Source: an uncultured Clostridia bacterium
Lineage (GTDB): Bacteria; Bacillota; Clostridia; TANB77; CAG-508
Direction of reading: 5' to 3'
Assembly (NCBI GenBank): GCA_944390965.1
Contig: CALXRW010000012.1
Coordinates: 1-44,361, forward strand
Length of the DNA stretch: 44,361 nucleotides
Position 1 is the stretch's first letter, and each line of letters opens with the position of its first letter. Position numbers and translations under genes: made by a program. Shown here piece by piece: positions 8,382 through 17,629 of the stretch. The notes under the pieces are model-generated. The model had not been told where the DNA came from and made no database searches. It worked only from the letters and a program-made list of their open reading frames with translations.

Positions 8382-9485
8382 TTGGTAATAGGAGCAATAA
8401 CAATTTTAGTAGTCATAATTTTTGCTTTAGTAATATATAATGCACTAATCGCGAAAAAAGTAAAAAGTTTTAGTAACATAAATGATCAGGTAAAAAGTTT
8501 AAATATTGTGCAAGACTTTATGAATGTTGTTGGTGAAGATATTACAGTTGATGAAAAGATTAAAAAAGTTAATGACATTTTAATAAGAAGATATAATATT
8601 AAATATTCAACGATTGTGGTATTTAATGGAGCAGAATATATGATTAAGGCATGTAATGTAGACTCTAAACATTGGGATACTTTAAAAAATTTACATACAG
8701 AGGAAATATTTAAAGACAGTATTACAAGTACAGCACCAAAATATATTACAGTTGAAAAAGAAGGAGAAAGACTTCCTTATCAGAAAATGGAATTTGAAAG
8801 AGCTAAGTCTGCAATATTTTTCCCTCTTTATATTGACAATATTTATATAGGTTATTGGATTATTGAAAGTGGAGAACCACATGCTTTTGATAATTTGGAT
8901 ACGAATGTATTAGAAATTGTAAGAGAAAATATTATTGCCATTTTAAAAACTATAAATTATCAAAATACACTAGAAAATATTGCAAGAACTGATAAATTTA
9001 CAGGCTTGTATTCAGCTGAATATCTATATGGTAAAGGAAAACAAACGATAGATAAATACCCTAAATCTACGGTTTGTATGTTTAAAATTACCAATTTAGA
9101 GGAGATTAATAAAGAAATTTGTAGAGAAGCTGGAAATAAGACTTTAGTAGAAGTAAGTAATATTGTAAAATCAAGCATCAGCTCAGAATATGTTTACGTA
9201 AGGTATATGGGACCAAAATTTGTAATTGTTTTCTCTGGAGTAGAACCAGAAGCTGTTACAGGATTTATTAAAGATATTAAAAATTATATTGAAGAATTAC
9301 AGGTTGATGTAACAAGATTTGCAACAACAAAATCAAAAAAGAATGAAAAAAAATTTATAAAACCAAAAGTGAATTTTGCGACATCTGTTTATTACAAAGG
9401 AACTGGATTAGAAGAAGTAACAAAAAAATTGGAAGAATATTTAGATACAGCAGATAAAAAAGAAAATGATATTAATTATATTTAA
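8382..9485 (+). CDS. Membrane-anchored GAF plus degenerate GGDEF protein
   Basis: A 367-residue protein with one N-terminal membrane helix (about 1-20), a GAF-like sensory domain (about 40-185) and a GGDEF-type fold (about 205-345, starting [14 protein letters not shown]). The signature loop reads [10 protein letters not shown] where active diguanylate cyclases have RxGGDEF, so it should not make c-di-GMP and may bind a nucleotide or act as a scaffold. The start is a TTG with a good RBS (AAGGGGTGA). It follows the TadZ-like gene by 32 bases and precedes ireB by 11, so it is likely in one operon. Confidence 0.65.
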   Translation: MVIGAITILVVIIFALVIYNALIAKKVKSFSNINDQVKSLNIVQDFMNVVGEDITVDEKIKKVNDILIRRYNIKYSTIVVFNGAEYMIKACNVDSKHWDTLKNLHTEEIFKDSITSTAPKYITVEKEGERLPYQKMEFERAKSAIFFPLYIDNIYIGYWIIESGEPHAFDNLDTNVLEIVRENIIAILKTINYQNTLENIARTDKFTGLYSAEYLYGKGKQTIDKYPKSTVCMFKITNLEEINKEICREAGNKTLVEVSNIVKSSISSEYVYVRYMGPKFVIVFSGVEPEAVTGFIKDIKNYIEELQVDVTRFATTKSKKNEKKFIKPKVNFATSVYYKGTGLEEVTKKLEEYLDTADKKENDINYI

Positions 9486-9496
9486 GGAGGTATATT

Positions 9497-9751
9497 ATGG
9501 CAATTGATAAGACAATGAGTTTTAGAATTGAAAAAGATAAAAGTATAAGAGCAAGAGAGATTTTAAAAGAAGTTTATCAGGCTCTTGTAGAAAAAGGATA
9601 TAATCCTATTAATCAAATTGTTGGATATATTTTGTCTGGTGACCCAACATATATTACAAGCCATAATGATGCTAGAAATCTAATTCGTCTAATTGAAAGA
9701 GATGAATTATTAGAAAAACTTGTAAAAAGTTATATAGGATTAGAAGAATAA
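9497..9751 (+). CDS. ireB: IreB family regulatory phosphoprotein
   Basis: An 84-residue protein of the IreB/YrzL (DUF965) family, recognised from TMSFRIEKD at the start and the core [20 protein letters not shown]. In enterococci IreB is a substrate of the IreK Ser/Thr kinase and tunes cephalosporin resistance. The order ireB-ruvX-DUF1292 is the standard Firmicutes arrangement. A strong RBS (AAGGAGG) is present. Confidence 0.93.
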   Translation: MAIDKTMSFRIEKDKSIRAREILKEVYQALVEKGYNPINQIVGYILSGDPTYITSHNDARNLIRLIERDELLEKLVKSYIGLEE

Positions 9752-9752
9752 A

Positions 9753-10173
9753 ATGAGAATTTTAAGTATTGATTATGGTGATGCTAGAATCCGGTTTAGC
9801 AGTTTCGGACGAGCTAGGAATAACAGCACAGGGATTAAAAACAATTGAAAACGTAAGTGATAAACAAGTGCTAAAGGAATTGGCAACAATAATAGAACAA
9901 TATAATGTTGATATTATTGTAATAGGTATGCCATATCATTTAGACGGTGGAATAAATAAAAGAACAGAACTTACCAAAAATTTTATACATAAAATGAAAT
10001 GTAAATTTAATAAAGTTACAATAGAAACAGTTGATGAAAGACTTACTACAGTGGAAGCACATAGAACAATGAACTTTTTAGACATCAACAAAAAGAAAAA
10101 GAAAGAAATTGTTGATACCTTAGCAGCTGTATATATATTGGAAACATTTTTAAAAAAAATAAATAAAAATTAG
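9753..10173 (+). CDS. ruvX: RuvX/YqgF resolvase, interrupted by a CGG-type +1 frameshift
   Basis: The RNase H-fold YqgF/RuvX nuclease implicated in Holliday junction resolution and 16S rRNA 5' processing. The natural ATG at 9753 overlaps the ireB stop region and reads MRILSIDYGDARI. An extra C at 9792 then makes the zero-frame codon CGG (9792-9794), and that frame ends after about 18 more codons. Skipping this C gives GLAVSDELG, which is exactly the family motif, and the frame then runs to 10173. The reconstituted protein has 139 residues, the normal length, with VIGMP, DERLTT and a C-terminal DTLAA intact. The ORF downstream of the shift begins in an unrelated frame at 9769 and cannot supply the N-terminal catalytic Asp. 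See the findings for the CGG hypothesis. Confidence 0.9.
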
Positions 10174-10181
10174 AAAAAAAC

Positions 10182-10210
10182 TTGAAAAAAGAAAAGCAAT
10201 AGTATATGAT
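10182..10210 (+). promoter_or_regulatory. Promoter of the DUF1292 gene
   Basis: TTGAAA (10182-10187), a 17-base spacer and TATGAT (10205-10210) lie about 70 bases before the DUF1292 start. This gene can therefore be transcribed independently of ruvX. Confidence 0.6.
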
Positions 10211-10280
10211 AAGGGAAAATTGATTACAATATTAAAGAATATATTGTATCCATATTTTTTATTTGAAAGGAGAAATAAAG

Positions 10281-10598
10281 ATGGACGAAAATAATAATAC
10301 ACCAGAATTTGACGAAGAATTAGACAATACTATTATTTTAAATGATGAAAATGGAAATGAAGTACAGTTTGAATTTTTAGATTTAATTGATTATGAAAAT
10401 GAAGAATATGTTGTACTTTTACCAATGAATGAAGAAGACTCTGAAGAAGAGGGAGAAGTTGTTATTTTGAAGGTAGAAGATACAGATTCTGAAGATGAAG
10501 AATCATATGTTAGTGTTGATGATGAAGATGTGCTAAATAAAGTATTTGAAATTTTTAAAGAAAAATTTAAAGATGAATTTAATTTTGAAGAAGAATAA
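10281..10598 (+). CDS. DUF1292 acidic protein (YrzB-like)
   Basis: A 105-residue, strongly acidic protein with the DUF1292 pattern: TIILNDENGNEVQFEFLDLIDYENEEYVVLLPM, here quoted in two parts as TIILNDENGNEVQFEF and EEYVVLLPMNE, then a Glu/Asp/Ser-rich tail. Its function is unknown. It is conserved next to ruvX in Firmicutes. The ATG at 10281 is chosen because AAAGGAG lies 8 bases upstream; the TTG at 10263 would overlap that RBS. Confidence 0.85.
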   Translation: MDENNNTPEFDEELDNTIILNDENGNEVQFEFLDLIDYENEEYVVLLPMNEEDSEEEGEVVILKVEDTDSEDEESYVSVDDEDVLNKVFEIFKEKFKDEFNFEEE

Positions 10599-10684
10599 AA
10601 TAAGAAGGGCATGATAAATACTTTAAGGTGGAGTGTTTGGCATGCTCTACTTTTGTTTACGAGCATTTAAAAGAGGTGTTAAAA

Positions 10685-11158
10685 ATGAAAAGTTTAATGA
10701 GCTGGCTATTAGCTTTTATTGCTGTTATATTCTGGGGATTTAGAGTAGTAACGTGTCTAATGTATTCTATGGGAATTGATTTTATAGATACTCCATACAA
10801 TTTTACAACGGAAGTAGGGCTTCTATTTTTAACAATTGTATCTATTATTTTGATTTTTAAAAGAAGTGTACCTGGAGGAATAATCTATTTATTAACATAT
10901 TGGATATATTTTGGTATGTCTGCGTATGATCCTTTTGTGCAATTACTAGATGGAAGTTCAGATATAACAGTTATAACAAAAGTGGTTATATCAGCAATAG
11001 GATTAATCTTGCCAACTATAATTTTTATTGATATATTATTAGACAAGACGAGAACAAGTTCAAGAAGCAATAAGCTAACAGACTGGTTTTATAAAAATAA
11101 AGATTATGATAGGCAATTAGATGAAAGGGCAGATAAAAATAATTATAAGATACAGTAA
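10685..11158 (+). CDS. Four-helix membrane protein, unknown
   Basis: A 157-residue integral membrane protein with hydrophobic segments at about 5-24, 45-60, 66-85 and 98-120, and a basic cytoplasmic tail ending DYDRQLDERADKNNYK. I do not recognise a family. The ATG at 10685 follows AGAGGTG at a normal distance; an upstream ATG in the same frame lacks an RBS. Confidence 0.6.
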   Translation: MKSLMSWLLAFIAVIFWGFRVVTCLMYSMGIDFIDTPYNFTTEVGLLFLTIVSIILIFKRSVPGGIIYLLTYWIYFGMSAYDPFVQLLDGSSDITVITKVVISAIGLILPTIIFIDILLDKTRTSSRSNKLTDWFYKNKDYDRQLDERADKNNYKIQ

Positions 11159-11193
11159 GTTTTGGAAAGATTATAATATAGAAAAATGTAAAA

Positions 11194-11226
11194 CAAGTAG
11201 TTGATTGAAAACTACTTGCTTTTGTG
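11194..11226 (+). terminator. Intrinsic terminator
   Basis: CAAGTAGTT pairs with AACTACTTG over a 7-base loop and is followed by CTTTTGTG. It separates the membrane protein gene from rbgA. A TATAAT at 11235-11240 just downstream may serve rbgA. Confidence 0.7.
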
Positions 11227-11308
11227 TTATCATATATAATGTTATTAAAATCTTAACATAGTAGAAAAGAATTTAATAAAATAAAATATAAAGAAGAAAG
11301 TGAAAAAA

Positions 11309-12176
11309 ATGAGTGATAATTTAAATATAAATTGGTATCCGCGGACATATAGCAAAAACGAAAAAACAAATCATAGAAGATTTAAAATTAGTAGATGTTG
11401 TTGTTGAAGTTTTAGATGCTCGAATTCCGTACTCTAGTCAAAATCCAGATATAAAAGAATTAACAAAAAAGAAGAAAAAGATTTTATTATTAAATAAAAG
11501 TGACTTAGCATCAGAAATAGAGACAAAAAAATGGATTCAATATTGGCAAAAACAAAATAAAATAGCTTTACCAATCAATTCAAATACTGGAGAAGGAATA
11601 GCAAATGTACTAAAAAAAATAAAAGATATCTGTTCAAATGATTTGGCGATACAAGCAGAAAAAGGAAGAATTAAAAAGAATATCAGAATTATGGTGATTG
11701 GAATTCCTAATGTAGGAAAATCTTCTTTTATTAATAGAATAACAAGAAAATCCTCTGCAGAAGTGGGAAATAAGCCAGGAGTAACAAAACAAAAAAAATG
11801 GATTCGTATTGATGAACAGATTGAATTATTAGATACACCAGGAGTACTATGGCCAAAATTTGAAGATAAATGTGCATTACATTTGGCTTATACAGGAACG
11901 ATCAAAGATGAAATAATTGATAAACAAGAAGTGGCTTATAGACTTTTAACAGAGCTATTTCAGAATTATAAAGTCAATTTAGTGGAAAGATATAAATTAA
12001 AAGAAGACGAAATGAAAGATATTACTATTTTAGAATTGATGCAAATAATCGGTAAAAAGAGGGGAGCCCTTGTCGCTGGTGGAATAATTGATGAAGAAAA
12101 AGTGGCAAATATTATTCTAGATGATTTTAGAATGGGAAAACTAGGAAGAATTACATTAGAAAGAGTAGAAGTATAA
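11309..12176 (+). CDS. rbgA: RbgA ribosome-assembly GTPase, interrupted by a CGG-type +1 frameshift
   Basis: RbgA/YlqF is the circularly permuted GTPase needed for late 50S subunit assembly. The ATG at 11309 reads MSDNLNINWYP, then an extra C at 11342 gives an in-frame CGG (11342-11344) and the zero frame stops within about 25 codons. Skipping the C gives GHIAKTKKQIIEDLKLVD, completing the family signature WYPGHMAK (here with Ile). The rest is intact: NKSD (G4), DARIPYSS, GIPNVGKSSFIN (G1) and LLDTPGV (G3). The reconstituted length is 288 residues, normal for the family. The longest unbroken ORF (from 11643) lacks the N-terminal third and G4, so it could not be functional alone. Confidence 0.92.
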
Positions 12177-12228
12177 GAAATAATTGTATTTGAATTTGAT
12201 TTGTATAAGAGAAAGGATTAACAAAAAA

Positions 12229-12636
12229 ATGAAATTAGAGGATAAAAATGAAACAGAAATTAATACAATGTCACCATTGATATGGGCATATATAGGAGAT
12301 GCTGTATATGAATTATATATTAGAGAAAATTTAATTAAGCAAACAAATTTAAAACCGCATAAGTTGCATTTAGAGAGTATAAAATATGTTAAAGCATCAG
12401 AACAAGCAAAAATCTTAAAAGAAATTGTGGAAGAGCTAACAGAAGACGAAAAAGAAATTGTAAGAAGAGCAAGAAATACAAAAAATCATCATGTTCCTAA
12501 AAATGCAGAAATAGAAGATTATATGTATGCAACAGCTTATGAGGGACTAATTGGTTATTTATATTTAACAAAACAAGAAGAAAGATTAGAAGAAATTATG
12601 AAAAAGTCTTTTCTCTTAAAGAAAAATATGTTATAA
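12229..12636 (+). CDS. mrnC: Mini-ribonuclease III
   Basis: A 135-residue RNase III catalytic domain without the dsRNA-binding domain, as in MrnC, which matures 23S rRNA in Bacillus. The catalytic Asp lies in WAYIGDAVYELYIR. A second conserved region reads HHVPKNAEIEDYMYATAYEGLIGYL, quoted here as HVPKNA and YATAYEGLIGYLYL. The ATG at 12229 follows GAAAGGA, whereas the upstream in-frame ATG at 12184 has no RBS. It follows rbgA by about 50 bases. Confidence 0.9.
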   Translation: MKLEDKNETEINTMSPLIWAYIGDAVYELYIRENLIKQTNLKPHKLHLESIKYVKASEQAKILKEIVEELTEDEKEIVRRARNTKNHHVPKNAEIEDYMYATAYEGLIGYLYLTKQEERLEEIMKKSFLLKKNML

Positions 12637-12665
12637 TATAAAACATTGAGACATAATAAATAAAT

Positions 12666-12740
12666 GGCCCGTTGGTCAAGCGGTTAAGACGCAGCCCTCT
12701 CAAGGCTGAATCATGGGTTCGATTCCCGTACGGGTCACCA
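12666..12740 (+). tRNA. tRNA-Glu (anticodon CTC)
   Basis: The acceptor GGCCCGT/ACGGGTC (one G-T pair) encloses a normal D arm and the anticodon stem CAGCC/GGCTG with loop CTCTCAA, giving CTC for glutamate GAG codons. The CCA end is encoded. A TATAAT at 12632-12637 overlaps the mrnC stop and is the likely -10. Confidence 0.93.
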
Positions 12741-12746
12741 AGCTTG

Positions 12747-12777
12747 CTGGAAAAGTAAAACTTTTCCAGTTTTTTTG
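12747..12777 (+). terminator. Terminator after tRNA-Glu
   Basis: CTGGAAAAGT pairs perfectly with ACTTTTCCAG over a 3-base loop and is followed by a run of T (12770-12776), six bases after the tRNA. Confidence 0.92.
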
Positions 12778-12872
12778 TTTAACGCAATTTTTTTGAAAAC
12801 AAAAAATGTTTACAATCCATAAAAAGTATGATAATATAATGGCAAATATACACAAAAGATGGGTGAGAACAT

Positions 12873-14156
12873 ATGCTTTGTAGAAATTCAAAATTAGAAA
12901 GACAAGTCAATGCAAAATTAAAAACAAACACAGAAATAACAGATGTTTTTTTGAATTTAGAAAAAGAGGATAGAATAGAGGATATATTAGAGGATATAAA
13001 ACAATTTCCTAAATTAACGACATTAAAGTTATATTGTACAGAACAAAGGGATAAAATAAATTTAGATTTACAAAAAATAGAAAATTTAAAGCAAATAAAA
13101 ATTTTAGAATTAACAGGGTTTGAAAACATTATTCATACTGAAATTTTAGAGAAATGTAATTCTTTATCAAAACTATATGTCAGTTTTGAATCTATAGAGA
13201 ATTATGACTTTATTAAAGAACTATATTTGAATATACTTCATAGAAAAAATATAGAAAAAGTAAAGTTAAAAATAAGAATTAAAAATTCGAAAGAAAACAA
13301 AGAAACAATTGATTTCTTTAATCTAGAACAGGAAAAAGGCATTTTTTTAAATATTGAGACAGTAGAAAATACACAAACAATTTTAGAAAATTTAATTTCT
13401 ACACCTAGCATTGCAGAATTAATAAACTACAATAAAGAGACTATACTAATAGAACTCATGGAAAATTCTTTTTTTGATTTAAAAGAAACTTTATGTACAA
13501 AATTAGAGATGCTTCAGATAACGGACAAGATAAATTTTTACTTCGAAAATCAGTTGTATTCTTATGATGACTACCAAAATCTAAAATTGAAAATGAAAAA
13601 AATAATAGAACAAATGAAACCAGAGTGGAACAATCTAGAAAAATTAAGGGCTATTTATGAAATTGTTTTACAACAAGAAAATCCACTTTATAGAAATTTT
13701 TTAAAAACCTTTCAACTATTGATGAATCAACTAGAAATACCATGCAAAATAATAGCAAGCCAATATGTATTAGAAAACAATACAAATTATACATATTTAC
13801 AAGTAGAAATAAATTATAAATGGTATAATATAGACATAGTTTGGGATAAAGAGAGGATTTGGCAAGGGAAAAATATAAAATATTTTTTAAACTCAGATAA
13901 AGATTTTATAAAAGACTTAGATATTTTTACTAGAAAACAGCATTTGCCACAAAATATTGAAAATGCTCATATTTGTTATGATAGTATAACAGAAGAAAAT
14001 TTAATTAAGATGGAAAAAATTATAGGAATTACGAGAAAAAATAAAGTTAAATTGTGGTTTGAAAAATGGAAAAAGAAAATAGAAAAATTCTTACCAACAA
14101 AAGAAAAAAAATTACAATTACCACCGCCTAAAAGCACAGAACTATTTACAAAATAA
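12873..14156 (+). CDS. Transglutaminase-like protein lacking the catalytic Cys
   Basis: A 427-residue cytoplasmic protein. The first 150 residues have leucine-rich spacing ([28 protein letters not shown]) like a short LRR-type solenoid. Residues about 255-350 match the transglutaminase-like fold: [10 protein letters not shown], then [19 protein letters not shown], and [12 protein letters not shown], which aligns with the WxxxDxxWD end of the family. The Cys expected at the start of the central helix (GxC) is absent (RNFLKTF), and the His strand reads YLQVEI, so catalysis is unlikely. It may act as a binding domain. No partner is evident. Confidence 0.5.
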   Translation: MLCRNSKLERQVNAKLKTNTEITDVFLNLEKEDRIEDILEDIKQFPKLTTLKLYCTEQRDKINLDLQKIENLKQIKILELTGFENIIHTEILEKCNSLSKLYVSFESIENYDFIKELYLNILHRKNIEKVKLKIRIKNSKENKETIDFFNLEQEKGIFLNIETVENTQTILENLISTPSIAELINYNKETILIELMENSFFDLKETLCTKLEMLQITDKINFYFENQLYSYDDYQNLKLKMKKIIEQMKPEWNNLEKLRAIYEIVLQQENPLYRNFLKTFQLLMNQLEIPCKIIASQYVLENNTNYTYLQVEINYKWYNIDIVWDKERIWQGKNIKYFLNSDKDFIKDLDIFTRKQHLPQNIENAHICYDSITEENLIKMEKIIGITRKNKVKLWFEKWKKKIEKFLPTKEKKLQLPPPKSTELFTK

Positions 14157-14209
14157 GGGATTTAAGATATAATATAAAAATGAAATTGCGATGTGAAAGG
14201 ATGAAAAAT

Positions 14210-15694
14210 ATGGATGAAGAAAATCAAGAACTTGATATGAATCATTTGATAAAAATTAGGAGAGAAAAACTTGAAGAATTACAAAAACAGGGTAAAGACC
14301 CATTTGCAATTACAAAATTTAATAAAACACATAGTAGTCAAGAAATAAAAGATAATTATGAAGCTTTAGAACAAAAGGATGTTACAATTGCTGGAAGAAT
14401 AATGGCAAAAAGAATTATGGGAAAAGCTTCTTTTTGCCATATTCAAGATGAACAAGGAAAAATTCAATGTTATGTTAGCACCAATGATTTAGGAGAAGAA
14501 AATTATAAAGAATTTAAAACCTATGATGTTGGGGATATTGTTGGAATTACAGGATTTGTATTTAAAACAAGGACAGAAGAAATTTCAGTGCATGCTAAGA
14601 AAATTACATTGCTTGCTAAATCTTTAAGACCTTTGCCAGAAAAATTCCATGGGTTAAAAGATACAGATTTAAGATATAGACAAAGATATGTAGACTTAAT
14701 TGTTAATCCTGAAGTAAAAGAGACATTTATCAAAAGAACACAAATTATTAATGAAGTAAGAAATATATTGAATGAAAAAGGCTACTTGGAAGTAGAAACT
14801 CCTATATTAAATACCATATCAGGAGGAGCTACTGCAAGACCATTTATTACACATCATAATACATTAGATATTGATATGTATTTAAGAATAGCTACAGAAT
14901 TAAATTTAAAAAGATTAATTGTTGGTGGATTTGATAAAGTATATGAAATAGGCAGAATATTTAGAAATGAAGGAATGGACATAAGACATAATCCTGAATT
15001 TACATCAATTGAATTCTATGCAGCATATGAAAATTATAATGATATGATGGACATTACGGAAGAGATATTCCAAAGATGTGCTATGAAAGTTTGTGGAACA
15101 ACCAAAATAACTTACCAAGGAACAGAAATTGAGCTTGGGGGAAAATGGAAAAGAATCAGTATGATAGACAGTATAAAAGAAGTTACAGGAATTGACTTTA
15201 ATACTATTGAAACAGATGAAGAAGCAGTAGCTTTGGCTAAAGAAAAGAATATAGAAATTCCAAAGGGAAAAGAAACAAGAGGAAATGTAATTAGTTTATT
15301 CTTTGAGGAATACGTAGAAAAAACTTTAGTCCAACCAACATTTATATATGATTATCCAATAGAAATATCACCACTTGCCAAAAAATGTGATTACGATCCA
15401 AGGCTAACGCAGAGATTTGAAGCTTTTGTCGAAGGAAGGGAATATGGGAATGCCTTTTCTGAATTAAATGATCCAATAGATCAATATGAAAGATTTAAAG
15501 AAGAAATAAGAGCAAGAGAAAATGGTGATGATGAAGCAGGAATGATGGATGAAGACTTTATTAATGCGCTTGAATATGGTTTACCACCAACAGGTGGCGA
15601 AGGAATAGGAATCGATAGATTGGTAATGCTTCTTACAGATGCAGCATCTATAAGAGATGTTTTACTATTCCCAACAATGAAACCATTGAATTAG
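14210..15694 (+). CDS. lysS: Lysyl-tRNA synthetase, class II
   Basis: A 494-residue LysRS. It has an N-terminal OB-fold anticodon-binding domain (about 50-150, with [20 protein letters not shown]) and a class II core with motif 2 [20 protein letters not shown] and motif 3 [14 protein letters not shown]. It charges tRNA-Lys in the cytoplasm. The ATG at 14210 is preferred because GAAAGG lies 9 bases upstream; the ATG at 14201 would abut the RBS. A TATAAT-like -10 is visible at about 14168. Confidence 0.96.
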   Translation: MDEENQELDMNHLIKIRREKLEELQKQGKDPFAITKFNKTHSSQEIKDNYEALEQKDVTIAGRIMAKRIMGKASFCHIQDEQGKIQCYVSTNDLGEENYKEFKTYDVGDIVGITGFVFKTRTEEISVHAKKITLLAKSLRPLPEKFHGLKDTDLRYRQRYVDLIVNPEVKETFIKRTQIINEVRNILNEKGYLEVETPILNTISGGATARPFITHHNTLDIDMYLRIATELNLKRLIVGGFDKVYEIGRIFRNEGMDIRHNPEFTSIEFYAAYENYNDMMDITEEIFQRCAMKVCGTTKITYQGTEIELGGKWKRISMIDSIKEVTGIDFNTIETDEEAVALAKEKNIEIPKGKETRGNVISLFFEEYVEKTLVQPTFIYDYPIEISPLAKKCDYDPRLTQRFEAFVEGREYGNAFSELNDPIDQYERFKEEIRARENGDDEAGMMDEDFINALEYGLPPTGGEGIGIDRLVMLLTDAASIRDVLLFPTMKPLN

Positions 15695-15719
15695 TGTTAA
15701 TTTGAAAGGAGAATGAATA

Positions 15720-16460
15720 TTGTTTCAATTTGATAATAGAGTAATTTGGATTATATTAGGGGTACTTTTATTATTTGGACTTAGTAGTTTATTAACGAGT
15801 CCTGAAAGATTACTTGGACTTGTATTGACAATTCCAGGAGTTTTAATAGCTATTACATTTCATGAATTTGCACATGCTTTTGCAGCAGATAAATTAGGTG
15901 ATGATACACCAAGAATGCAGGGAAGGTTAACATTAAATCCTTTGCATCATTTAGACCCTATTGGCTCAATTCTATTATTAACTGCTGGATTTGGATGGGG
16001 AAAACCAGTACAAATCAATCCGAGAAATTTTGATAGAAAAATTTCGATGACAGCAGGAGAAGCAATTGTTTCTTTTGCAGGACCTCTTACCAACTTTATT
16101 TTAGCAATTTTATTTTTAATTATTCTATATACCATAAATGTAACCAATATTATTACAAATTATGAAATATTATATATTTTAAATCTTGTTTTACAATATA
16201 CGGTAATTATTAATATTGGATTAGGAATCTTTAATTTAATTCCATTACCTCCATTAGATGGCTCTAAAATTCTTACCCATTTTTTACCATATAATGCAAG
16301 ACAATGGTTTATAAATAATCAAATGATATTTTATATGATATTTTTAGTTATTTGGATAACAGGATTATCTTCAACAATTTTAACACCTTTGTTTAGTGCA
16401 ACTTTTGATGGAATAAATTTTTTAGTATCTAAAATATTTGGAATTAATCTTTTTATGTAA
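15720..16460 (+). CDS. Site-2 protease family (M50) membrane metalloprotease
   Basis: A 246-residue polytopic membrane protein with zinc motif HEFAH at about residues 48-52 in a membrane helix, the conserved NPLHHLDPIGS, and PLPPLDGSKI supplying the third zinc ligand. This matches the short YdeI/Rip-like M50 group without a PDZ domain. Proteases of this group cut within membranes. The start is TTG, fixed by AAAGGAG 9 bases upstream. Confidence 0.88.
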   Translation: MFQFDNRVIWIILGVLLLFGLSSLLTSPERLLGLVLTIPGVLIAITFHEFAHAFAADKLGDDTPRMQGRLTLNPLHHLDPIGSILLLTAGFGWGKPVQINPRNFDRKISMTAGEAIVSFAGPLTNFILAILFLIILYTINVTNIITNYEILYILNLVLQYTVIINIGLGIFNLIPLPPLDGSKILTHFLPYNARQWFINNQMIFYMIFLVIWITGLSSTILTPLFSATFDGINFLVSKIFGINLFM

Positions 16461-16461
16461 G

Positions 16462-16606
16462 GAAACTGGCTTCGCCACATGTACAGATTGCTTCGCAATC
16501 GCACGGAAACATATTAAACTTAACCTTGTTGCTAAGCTAGGTCTCTGAAGCTAGTGCAAAATAATTAAAAGATTGTAGGGGCGATTTTAATCGCCCGTTC
16601 TAACGC
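16462..16606. repeat. Intergenic palindrome cluster (REP-like)
   Basis: This 145-base stretch holds small hairpins (GGCTTCGCC; GATTGCTTCGCAATC) and one copy of a dispersed palindrome TAGGGGCGATTTTAATCGCCC that recurs near 19708, 28400 and 43548; the core is GGGCGATTTTAATCGCCC. There is no T run, so it is more likely a mobile REP-type element than a terminator. Confidence 0.7.
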
Positions 16607-16631
16607 AAAGATATAAAAAGAAAGGAAAGAA

Positions 16632-17618
16632 ATGAACGAATTAAATATACTGGGAATTGAATCTAGTTGTGATGAGACTTCTGTATCTGTTGTAAAAAAC
16701 GGTAGAGAAGTTCTTTCCAATGTTATTAACTCTCAAATTAATATTCATGAAGCATATGGTGGAGTTGTTCCAGAAATAGCGTCAAGATGTCATACAGAAG
16801 TAATTAACCAAGTTATGAAACAAGCATTAAAGGAAGCAAATCTTACTTTAAAAGAAATAGATGCTGTCAGTGTAGCATATGGACCTGGTTTGGTTGGAGC
16901 TTTACTAGTAGGTGTTTCTTATGCAAAAGCACTAAGTTATGCTATAAAAAAACCACTAATTGGAGTAAACCATATTGAAGGTCATATTGCAGCTAATTAT
17001 ATTACACATAAGGAATTAGAGCCACCATTTTTGTGTTTAATTATATCAGGTGGGCATACGCATTTAGTGAAAGTGAATGATTATACCAATTTTGAAATTT
17101 TAGGGAAAACAAGAGATGATGCGATTGGAGAGGCTTTTGACAAGGTGGCAAGAGTTATTGGATTGGGATATCCAGGTGGACCTAAAGTAGACAAATTAGC
17201 AAAAGAAGGAGAACCTAATATTATATTACCTAAAACACATTTTGAAAATTTAGATTTTAGCTTTAGTGGAATTAAAACGGCTATTCTTAACCTATATCAT
17301 AAAAAACCAGATTTAAACAAAGCTGATTTGTGTATTAGCTTTGAAAAAACAGCAACAGAGATGTTATTAACGAATACACTAAAAGCAGCAAAGCAATACA
17401 ATATGAATAAAATTGCAATTTGTGGAGGAGTATCTGCTAATTCATATATTAGGCAATCATTTTTAGAGTTGGAAAAAGATGGATATCATGTTTATTATCC
17501 AGACATAAAATTATGTACGGACAATGCTGCAATGATTGGAGCAGTGGGATATTATAAATATTTGAATAAAGAATTTTCAGATTTAACCTTAAATGCAATT
17601 CCAAATTTAAAAATATAG
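16632..17618 (+). CDS. tsaD: tRNA t6A threonylcarbamoyltransferase TsaD
   Basis: A 328-residue TsaD (Kae1/Qri7 family) that transfers the threonylcarbamoyl group to A37 of ANN-decoding tRNAs, using the adenylate made by TsaC (encoded at 25809-26842 in this window). It shows [15 protein letters not shown], the metal site [18 protein letters not shown], and [10 protein letters not shown] near the end. The length is normal. RBS GAAAGGAAAG is present. The frame is intact, unlike tsaC. Confidence 0.96.
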   Translation: MNELNILGIESSCDETSVSVVKNGREVLSNVINSQINIHEAYGGVVPEIASRCHTEVINQVMKQALKEANLTLKEIDAVSVAYGPGLVGALLVGVSYAKALSYAIKKPLIGVNHIEGHIAANYITHKELEPPFLCLIISGGHTHLVKVNDYTNFEILGKTRDDAIGEAFDKVARVIGLGYPGGPKVDKLAKEGEPNIILPKTHFENLDFSFSGIKTAILNLYHKKPDLNKADLCISFEKTATEMLLTNTLKAAKQYNMNKIAICGGVSANSYIRQSFLELEKDGYHVYYPDIKLCTDNAAMIGAVGYYKYLNKEFSDLTLNAIPNLKI

Positions 17619-17629
17619 AGGTGAGAAGA

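Noticed and set aside
9753..9792. A prfB-like SD-stimulated frameshift
   Set aside because: No AGGAGG-like sequence lies at the right distance before any of the four sites and the shift codon is not a stop codon.
9769..10173. ruvX as a normal gene starting at the ATG at 9769
   Set aside because: That frame begins MIMVMLESGLAV, lacks the catalytic Asp of SIDYGD and has no RBS. The upstream frame supplies exactly the missing N terminus, so the gene is one unit with a +1 shift.
11643..12176. A short GTPase gene starting at 11643
   Set aside because: It lacks the first 111 residues of RbgA including G4. The frame upstream to 11343 is open and matches RbgA, joined to the ATG at 11309 by the CGG shift.
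12700..13129. Minus-strand ORFs over tRNA-Glu and the transglutaminase-like gene
   Set aside because: They overlap a tRNA and a better-supported gene, and have no RBS or family resemblance.
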